Shown here: piece by piece, positions 56,145 through 64,000 of the stretch | Position numbering within the stretch: the stretch's first letter is position 1 | How the letters are laid out: each line of letters begins with the position of its first letter | From: Alopecurus myosuroides | Taxonomy: Eukaryota; Streptophyta; Magnoliopsida; Poales; Poaceae | NCBI GenBank assembly: GCA_028641055.1 | Contig: CM054060.1 | Coordinates: 316,685,344 to 316,749,343, forward strand | Length of the DNA stretch: 64,000 nucleotides | Reading direction: 5' to 3' | The notes under the pieces: model-generated | What the model was told of the DNA's origin: nothing | The model's database searches: none | What the model saw: the letters and a program-made list of their open reading frames with translations, nothing else | Made by a program: the position numbers and the translations under genes

Positions 56145-58461
56145 TGATTCTCCAAGATATGAAAATTACATGGACCTGAAGTTTTAGATTGAAGGAAAAA
56201 TTCTACACCACAATTAACACCGCAATGCCATTGGGTGTTTATGATTAATGTATTATGTTTTTATGCTATGGTCACTGAATATGAGATTCATAGGAAAAAC
56301 CATACACACGTGTAGAAACATAAACACACTATTATAACCCTTTGTAATGGCTCACAGATAATCTCATTAATACTAGATGACCATGTTTTCCTGGTCATGG
56401 ACATTTGTTATGTCAATATTAATGCGAGCACATTGTTGTTTCAATTTTGTGGCTAGATAGACCCAAGTAGTTGAGATACTACGATATTAGTTTTGCTAAA
56501 TACAATCACAGATTGGTCGTTTTGTTTGCTTCCTTAGACCAAGAAAATATTTAATGATGTTTACCCTAAGGATCATTTTGGTATAGTGAAGTATCACACC
56601 GTAAAATGGATGATAAAAAATACTATCACTGGGTGGTCACAAAAGTATTCATTCATTGTGATATCTCAAGATTGAGAATTGCTCCTCTAATTAATAGAGA
56701 GATAGATCCATGATCCACTCGGTGAAATAGTATCGGTAAATAAGTATGCGCAGACAAGGACATGACACTAGTCATGGGGATACCATGTCACGGTAACAAG
56801 TAACAGGAATCATACCGGATATCGGGAATAATGTGACAAGGTGATTAAATAATTTAATCACGGTCTTATCATTTATCTCGTCCCGAGGTATTGATTGGTA
56901 TCACGAAGTAATCGGAACTTACTTAACAACCAAAAGGTTCATTAGTTTTCTTCGTATAACTTGTAGGAATCAATATGGACGTCCACGATCCCGATGTTGA
57001 TTATTGATTGAGAAATATTGTTTCCAATCATGTGTAATAGTTATCGAACCTTTAGGGGATTACACACTTAAGGCGTCAAAGTCTGTTGTTTGCATTGGAT
57101 TGGTCCGGAGGAGAGTAGGGTATCATTCAGGTAATTCAAACCTGATAGAATAAATATTCAAGAGAGATTACGGAGGACATGAGATGTCCAGAGATGTTGG
57201 AAATATTTTCTAACATCTATAAGTAATTGTTGAGATCATTACGATATAAAAAAACAAGTCTTGTGTCCGTCATAGTCGTTTCAGGAAAGTTACCACAAGA
57301 GAGAAATAATACCAGTGTAGAAAGAATGTTATTTGAGATATAATGGAGGATATGAGATGTCACGGGATGCCGAGATTTTTTTTGTGACTTTATTAGATAA
57401 TATCAATAATTTTATCTATAGGTTTCACGGGGTTACAAAGAGTTCTGGGGGACTTTTAATATATGGAAGTAGTGTCGGAGGGGGTAGATTTCCTCCTCCG
57501 AGCAGACCATAATTGTAGAGGATGCCAGGTGGGGCCCATGGTCTCACAGAGTGCACTAGCTTTTCGTAGAAATTTTCCCGAACTTATTTGACAAATAAAT
57601 GAGTGGAAAAAGAAAAAGAAAGGAAAACAAAAGGGAGGTGGGATTGGACTCCAGAAGGGAATCCCCTGGGAGGGATGGTGCGACCAAGGAGAGGAGGGAA
57701 AAACCGAACCCCTCCCTTTGGTAGGTCCCCTCCCTTGACCCACTATATAATCCCCACCCCTCCTCTCTTTTAGATACACAATTGAGCCTTTGGCATCTCT
57801 CTATCTCTACAAGAATTAGAGGACTAACTAGAGCTCATAATTAGAGCACTTATAATTGATTAGAGACTTCTCTAATAATTAGAAGAACTAATTAGAGATT
57901 CTAATTAGAACAATTATAATAGGAGTAAAACCTCTCTAATAATTATAAGAATAATTAGAGAAATCTAATTAGAGCCCTTCTAATTGGTTTAGAGATCTTC
58001 TAACTAGATTAGTGACTCCTATAATTGGATGAGAGCTTCCTCTAAAAGAATTAGGGCTTCTTCTAATTAGGTTGAGGTAATCCTCTCCCGATTAGACCTA
58101 GCTCCAATCTCTCTCCCTCTCTCTCCAATGTGTTGGGAACTTCTCCGTCCCAATTGCAAACCTACGGTAACTAGTCCTGGACGGCGAAGCCTTGTATGTT
58201 TTTGACTGATGTATGTGTGCAAACTCTTAGAGGGGTAACATGTGATACCGTCAATTTGCTGGATCCAGAAGGTGGTATAAGGGGAATCGACAACGGTCCC
58301 ACCCCTAGGCTTAGCCGTGTGACTCTCCATCAGGCTTCATCTACACCACTTCCGTGCTTCGTGTTGGTAATGAATTAGATCTATCCACACCTTTACCTGT
58401 ATAGTAGATCATGTGTGCTACGTACGACGATTTTTTTTCAATTCTGCTTCGTAGACCAATA
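56145..58461 (+). repeat. BARE/Angela-like 3' LTR
   Basis: It matches 22414-24234 plus 51153-51536 throughout. It contains TATATAA at 57744-57750 and a TAATTAGAG array at about 57802-58078. The end near 58461 is inferred from the first LTR. Confidence 0.8.
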
Positions 58462-58697
58462 CATGAGACAATAAGACTCTGTGGGAAATCATAACTGATT
58501 GTGTGATCATGCACAACATGATAGTTGAAAATGAGCGTGATGAGAGCCTCTTTGACCAAGTTTGGGATATTCAAGGTGAACTGGTAGCGCCATTTCCTAG
58601 AGTATCAACTTTTCAGCAGTACATGCACGTGCAACATGAGATCCACGATCAAGCCACTCACCATGTTTTACAAGATGATTTGGTTGAGCATATCTAG
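58462..58697 (+). pseudogene. PIF/Harbinger transposase, C-terminal fragment
   Basis: The frame reads NKTLWEIITDCVIMHNMIVE, then NERDESLFDQVWDIQGEL and ends DQATHHVLQDDLVEHI with TAG at 58695-58697. This is the usual C-terminus of grass PIF/Harbinger transposases and continues the fragment that ends at 16893, 41.5 kb away. Confidence 0.85.
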
Positions 58698-59087
58698 AGT
58701 TTCATAGGAAATCAGTAGTAGTTTAATTTGTATTTTACTTTATTTGGTTTAATTTCATTACACAAACTACGTCGAGTTTTGTTAATTATTTTATTTTGAA
58801 ATATTTAATTTTTATTTTAATAATTAAGTTACATTATTGAGCTTATTGATTTGTAAAAGGAGAGAAAGTAGAATAAAATGACAAAATATCCTGTGGTCCG
58901 GTTTTGGTGGGAGGGGTTGGGATGGTTGCAGCCCAAACCATTGGTCGGGAAGATTTTGGTCCGCGAACCACTCCAAACTGGCAACTATGGAAACTTGTCT
59001 TCCACATCTTAAAATATGTCTGTATTCCTTGAATTGTGTACGCTTTTAGAGTGTCGAACACATGTCCAACGTAATCGGGAGGGGCTG
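58698..59087. other. 3' flank of the outer Harbinger element
   Basis: AT-rich sequence, then a stretch near 58900-58985 with TTTTGGTCCGCGAACCAC that echoes TTTTGGTCCACGGACCAC near 13184. The transposon end is probably here. It closes with GGCTG, the target copy of the next insertion. Confidence 0.5.
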
Positions 59088-62000
59088 TGTGACGCCCCGA
59101 GATCGGGCACTATGCAGATTTCAGCATTCCCGCCAAATCCGCATAATAACCGATTCCAGGTTGCCACTTATGATAACATTACAACAGTTCACGAATATTC
59201 CACAAATTACAACAGAAACAGATAGATACAAGATGACTCAACCGGGTCAAGGATACAACTGATACATTACAAAGATCCAAATAACAGCGGAAGAAAACAA
59301 CATATCGTCCGTCTACGGACAAGATACAAATTGGACTAAGAATCCTGAAGATAACCGAGAGCGTCCAATCCCTGCCCAGGCCAAGCCGGAGGGATTCCCA
59401 AGCTAACGTCGTCAGACTTCAAACCTGTTGACTGCAATGTTGAATATGCAGCCACGAAAAGATTCGTGGGTCAGTACGGTTAAGTATTGGCAAGTGGATA
59501 AACCATACTCATAAGATACCGGCATAGCCAGTCATCACAAGATACAAATACTTTGGGATCAACGGGAAGGAAGGGAGTATTGCAAATAAGCGGCAGCGGG
59601 CTGCACTAACCAACTACAGAGAGATACTACAACTTCCGGCTAACAGAAAGAAGATAAGATCGAGTATTGTAACCAACCGAAAGATAACTTCAAACAAGCC
59701 CATCCTGGATCTCGCCCCTTTATCCAAAGAAGCAATCCGAGTATAACTCACACAGTTGAATTAATGATGGTTCAGATTATTGTGTCAATAAGCCTATTAC
59801 TAGTCAAGTTGTTAATCATTGGGTGTAAGGTTGTTAATCATTAGGTTTAAGTTGTCCTGAGTACTTGTTAGCCAGTACTTTCACCAAGTAATCCATAACC
59901 GCGGAAAACACGGCTTCTCGAGAAGATTATCCCTGCGGTGTTGCACCAATTTAGCCGTACACGCAAGAATAACCCGCCAGATGGGAGATCACCCCACCAA
60001 GCGAGGTACTCTACACAACTCAACTCTTCTTCGCATCAAGCCCAAAGAACCTTGGGCGCACGGCTAATCGAGCCCCGAAGAAAAGGGACCCTCATAGCAC
60101 TCTAAGACCGTGTCCCCCTATATGCCGACTACGAAAGTTCCACCCGGGATCCAATGGCTCGCAAGATCATGCATGCAGCAAATGGAAAACCCGAACTAAA
60201 TGAGGCGATTTGGACGAGATGCGAATCGAGTCAAATTGAGGGGGGCGCCCATACTCGCTTCCCACATGCGGGTAGTGCGCTCATCATGGATCAGTAGACA
60301 AGACCCTTTTCCTATTAGGGTCGACACTAGCAGGCCTCAAAACCACAAAGGGCCTCCTGCCGGTGCCTTATCATCAAATTATTATTACCACTAGCATTAA
60401 CAGGATTGATTGATTAACATCGAGCCCCCAGGACATAAAGAAGTAATAACAGAAAGTAACGGGTAACAGACTCGAGCAAAACAACCTAAGCATGCTAGTA
60501 AGACACGGGCTCAAACAACGGGGTTATAGGAGGGGAGGTGAGGCAATATCAGGGTTAAAGGATTCATGTGATAGGTTCGTAACAGAAACAACTACTACTA
60601 AGGCTGGCAGAAAAGAACAACGGGAAGTATCGGTAACAAGTGATGAAAGGCAGCCATTTGGCAGCAAGTGAGTATACTTGCCTGAGATCTCGCAAGGTAG
60701 CAGAACTTGTCGTTGCTCACATCATCTCAACGTCCTATCCGGGAAGAAGCAATGAACCTCGAACAAACACCGGATGCAACAATTACTACTACGGCAAAAG
60801 ATCCAGCATGATCAAGATATGGATGTATGACAGGTTTAAAGATGCATCAAGGTAAACTAGTTGGCATGATAAGCAGTTTTAAATGGACCCATATGCAATT
60901 TGAGTTGCATATGAAAAGCCCATGAATTATGGTTAGATGATTTGTTTTCCAACTAATCAACAGGTGAAGGTGGATTAGCATGATGCATGGATGAGGAAAA
61001 CAACAAAATAACAACAATAGAATCAATTGAAATAAGGTTTAACAAGTTTGGAAATTATTGGTTAAGTGTGGGAAGTTTGGTTACTTAAACATGTCACACA
61101 AGCAATTGTTGTTTTCATCAAGTTAAAGTGTTCAAAACAATTAACAAAATTTGTATTTGAAGAGAACATCAAATTTTAGTTGGATTACATGTTTAAAATA
61201 TTGAAATTGGAATTAGGATAATTTAATTATGAACTAAACAATATTAAACAAGTTTTAAATGGATTTGAAACAAGTTTGAATTTAATTGAAGTTTTATTTG
61301 TTCAAAACATAAATTCAAATTCACATTTGAAAAGTTCACACTTTGATGGTTTGAAAACATATTTTGCATGTTCAAAATTATTTTATTTTGAGCAAGTTAT
61401 GATTTTATCAAATTTAAATGAATTAAACAAGTATTAAATTATTTAGGCAATTTAAATTATTCAAACCAGGAAACAAAAATTATATTTGAAAAGGTTATGC
61501 AAAATGGTATGGAAAACATATTTTATTGGCCTTATTTGGAAATAGTATGAATTATTTATGAATTGTTGCAAATTACAATTGAATTATTTGAATTCAAATT
61601 TAAATTGCATTTTGAAAATTCAAAACAGAAAAGAATTTGCATATTTGAAAAGTTCAGGAAATTTGGAGTGGGATACATATAAAGTTTGTATGATTTAGAT
61701 TTATAACTTAGAAATTACAGCCATTGAATTCTAGGGTTATTTCTGTAATTAAAACAGGGGCTAGAATGTGAAAGAAAAACAGAAACGGAGGGGCTCGGTG
61801 CAATTTCCAGATCCAGATCTGGATCTGGTTCTGCTCACCGGGGCGGCAACCAGCCACAGCGGCTGACTTGCGGGCCCGAGGCCACGCAGCGCTGACTGGC
61901 GCGTGTGCGCAGGTGACGGGGCAGAGGGGAGTATGACGGGTGGGGTCAGGCTCGCGGAAAGATTCGCGAAAAGAATTGCGCGACCGGGGGATTCGATCCC

Positions 62001-63551
62001 GAGACGCGTTGCTCGCGCGCACGGTCGCAGTACCACTGCGGTGCGGTCGCTGTTGTTGACAGTACAGGGGTACGTCGAAGGATAAGGTTTCGTCCGAGCG
62101 CATAACTGAATTTTCTGACGATCAAACTCATCCGCGACTGACAGAGTTCGACCGTGGGCAGGCGGTGATCGACGGTGACCTCGTGCTAGCGTTGCGGGGT
62201 GCTGTGCTTGCCGAGGTGGGCGTGCGGCTGCTTGGCGTGTGCAGTGCGGGTACGTTCAGAAGAGATAGGGAGGAGGAAGGGGCACTGATCGCACCTGCGG
62301 CTGCTCGGGTTGTCGTCGTCAGGAGATGAGCAGAAGACTCCGGCGACGGCGCGGCCGCTGCGGTCCCTCCCAGCAAACGGCGAGGGTACGGGGAGACGCC
62401 GGGGACCGCCGCGGCTCCATTTCACTCCTCAGATGCTCCTCGAGGCGACCATGGCTATCGGTGGTGAGGGGAGGCGATGGTGGTCTCGGTGGTTCTCTGA
62501 CGGGAGGTGGAGGTGCAGAGTTTCAGAACAAAGGGGGGCTCGGGGGAAGAGGAAGAAGGGACGGCTGCGCTAGCTGGAGAGGGGCTAGGGTTAGCGATGC
62601 TAGGGCAGAGGTGGGGGCTTTTTATCGGGGAGGGAGCTATGGTACGGCAGCTCATCGGAAGGGGTGGGGATCGATCAGAGGGTGGAGGTTCTGTCGTACC
62701 GCCGGACAGCGACAGGAGGAAGAGGGGTAACGGGCCAGCAGAGAAAAGAAGTGGGCTTGGGGGGAAGAAAAGAAAAAAAGAAAAGGGTGGGCTGGTTCCC
62801 TCTCCTTTGGGATTTTTTTTTTCCTATTGACTTTTTTTTGTAAAGAATAAAAGGGAGAGAGAGATAGAAAAGGGGTTAGGGTTTTCTTTTAGGACTTATT
62901 TGTGATAATTTTCCAAAACAGCAATTAGAGCAAGTTAACATTATTTCACAATTTGAAAATTTAATTTGATTTAAAGTTTGTTAAGTGAATTTTTTCCCAT
63001 AGAGTTTGGGGTATTTATTTGATAGTTTAAAGTTTATTAATTTGCAACACAACAACAACAAGGTAGTTTAAAAACTAATTTCAACAACTTGAAATTATTA
63101 ATTGGATATTAAATTGTTAGGTGATTTTTCAAATAGGGTTTGGTTGGAATTTTGGATTTAAACAAATTTTATTTAATAAGCAACAAGCAATTATACAAAC
63201 ATTATTGAAATTAGTTTGTTTGCCAAATTTTAATTTTTTTTAAACCCATATTGAAATATGATAAATAAGATTGATTTGATTTGAATTCTTGGAATTTGCC
63301 CTTAGGGTTTTAATAAAAGGGAAATTTTTTATTAACAGGCAATTTTATTAAAACAATTTCAAACTATTGAAAAACAAATGAGTGGTTAGTTTGCAAGTTT
63401 GAAATTGGAAATTTTGAGCAAGGGGTGAAAGTTTAAATTGATTTGAATTTTCAGTTGTGATGCAAACATGGTGCAATGCAATGTGATGCATATGATGCAA
63501 GCAAAAAGAAAACAAACAACTCTCTATTAGGGTAACACCCCAGGTGTTACA
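59088..63551 (+). mobile_element. Large solo LTR (4.46 kb), TSD GGCTG
   Basis: It starts TGTGACGCCCCGAG at 59088 and ends GGTGTTACA at 63551. The termini form the imperfect inverted repeat TGTGACGCC/TGTAACACC. GGCTG flanks it perfectly (59083-59087, 63552-63556). It contains no internal LTR pair and no polyprotein motif. Size and layout (GC-rich gene-like part at 61.8-62.8 kb, AT-rich tail) recall the very long LTRs of LARD-type Ty3 elements such as barley Sukkula; the family name is not proven. Confidence 0.88.
61980..62050 (-). pseudogene. tRNA-like sequence inside the solo LTR
   Basis: On the minus strand a 71-nt segment begins GCGACCG and ends CGGTCGC, a perfect 7-bp acceptor stem. It has a D-arm-like CGCAGTGGTACTGCG (A-box-like) and GGGATCGAATCCC (one mismatch to the B-box). 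The anticodon arm does not fold cleanly and the T-stem is imperfect, so this is a tRNA relic or mimic rather than a functional gene. Confidence 0.5.
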
Positions 63552-64000
63552 GGCTGCCACGAGGGCGTCCCCAAAACCCCCCAAAAAAATTCTACCATAA
63601 TTAAGCAAAAGGTTTGAAATTTCATTCAAATTTTGTTATATTTTTGAATCAAATTAAACCTAAACCGGCACCCTAAACCCTATTCCTCGTCCTTGATGTC
63701 GTCCCAGTCGACGTTGTCATCGTCATTGATGTAGACGACGAAGGAGGAGGACACATCATGGGAAAAGGAGTAGGCGTCCTGATGCACATGGTCGAGGTGG
63801 AAGCTCCGCCGCCGGAGGAGGATGCCTGCTACGCTAGAGCTTGATGGTCTTCATGAAGCCGGGGGGAGGTTCCACCCTATCTCGATTACCGATGCCAACA
63901 AATTCCATATGATGCCAGGGAAGTTGTCGTTCAGGTCATCCAGCAATGGCGAAGGCACCTGGAAGTCCTCCGGCACCACTTGCCCCTCACCCCTGAGCGC
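63552..64000 (-). other. Unassigned right edge with a possible minus-strand reading frame end
   Basis: After the TSD, mixed AT-rich then GC-rich sequence. On the minus strand a frame of about 50 codons runs from about 63838 to TAG at 63682-63680 and ends HDVSSSFVVYINDDDNVDWD plus DIKDEE. I do not recognise it. It may be the acidic C-terminus of a gene or transposon ORF starting beyond 64000. Confidence 0.25.

Larger units (their letters stand above)
22414..58461 (+). mobile_element. BARE/Angela-like Copia element split by a nested Ty3 insertion
   Basis: Two long homologous LTRs (22414-24234 plus 51153-51536, and about 56145-58461) flank a 4.6-kb internal region. A degenerate initiator-Met tRNA primer site follows the first LTR, and a polypurine tract precedes the second. 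The first LTR lacks about 77 bp at its 5' edge. No gag or pol domain is recognisable inside, so it is either non-autonomous or decayed. Its right edge is in the Harbinger transposase. Confidence 0.75.
13182..59080 (+). mobile_element. Outer PIF/Harbinger DNA transposon, broken up by nested insertions
   Basis: Three plus-strand fragments of one PIF/Harbinger transposase lie at 13739-14112, 16314-16893 and 58462-58697, in N- to C-terminal order. One transposon must therefore have spanned this interval before the other elements landed. The terminal inverted repeats were not resolved, so both ends are approximate. Related GGTCCNCG motifs occur near 13185 and 58950. Confidence 0.6.

Noticed and set aside
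62310..62830. Gene-like GC-rich frames
   Set aside because: Within the solo LTR. Composition is GC-rich low complexity with no recognised domain and no start or splice support.
1..64000. CRISPR arrays, operons, bacterial-type promoters, rRNA genes
   Set aside because: None seen. The sequence is plant nuclear DNA with introns and LTR elements, and its repeats are transposon or microsatellite in nature.

Overview
The window is plant nuclear DNA from a large-genome grass, most likely Triticeae (wheat, barley, rye, Aegilops) or a near relative. The evidence is two intron-containing plant genes at the left end, followed by about 60 kb of nested transposons. Among these are LTRs opening TGATACGTCTCC, Athila-type Ty3 elements with a tRNA-Asp primer site, BARE/Angela-like Copia LTRs and PIF/Harbinger transposons. 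The species call is inference; no similarity search was run.

Gene space is 1-4.4 kb. A possible exon of an unidentified minus-strand gene runs off the left edge. It is followed by an intact five-exon AIG2-like (gamma-glutamylcyclotransferase-fold) gene at 826-2125 and an intact two-exon CYSTM (cysteine-rich transmembrane) gene at 3490-3807. Both are on the minus strand, with separate TATA boxes. A 5'-truncated LINE tail (4388-4834) and a decayed minus-strand Copia element (4835-13181) lie beyond. The Copia is split by a 3.7-kb LTR-like insertion flanked by TCCCA.

From about 13.2 to 59 kb there is one nested complex. The outermost layer is a PIF/Harbinger transposon whose transposase pseudogene survives in three pieces (13739-14112, 16314-16893, 58462-58697). 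Into it went a solo BARE/Angela-like LTR (14113-16313, TSD ATCTC), a scrambled Athila-like block (16894-22413) and a BARE/Angela-like Copia (22414-58461). Into the first LTR of that Copia went a minus-strand chromovirus-like Ty3 element (24235-51147, TSD AGGTG/AGGGG). Its gag took a second PIF/Harbinger element (28067-37172, TSD TTA), which holds a non-autonomous Athila-like element (29023-37033, TSD CCCGC/CCCGT), which in turn holds a solo LTR (35671-37025, TSD ACGTA). The chromovirus leader also took a nearly intact Athila-like element (39080-49356, TSD GTCAC) with gag, pol and an extra 3' ORF.

A 4.46-kb solo LTR (59088-63551, TSD GGCTG) contains a 71-nt tRNA-like segment. The last 450 bases are unassigned. 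Nearly all transposon genes are broken by stops, frameshifts or truncation. Only the AIG2-like and CYSTM genes look like functional host genes.
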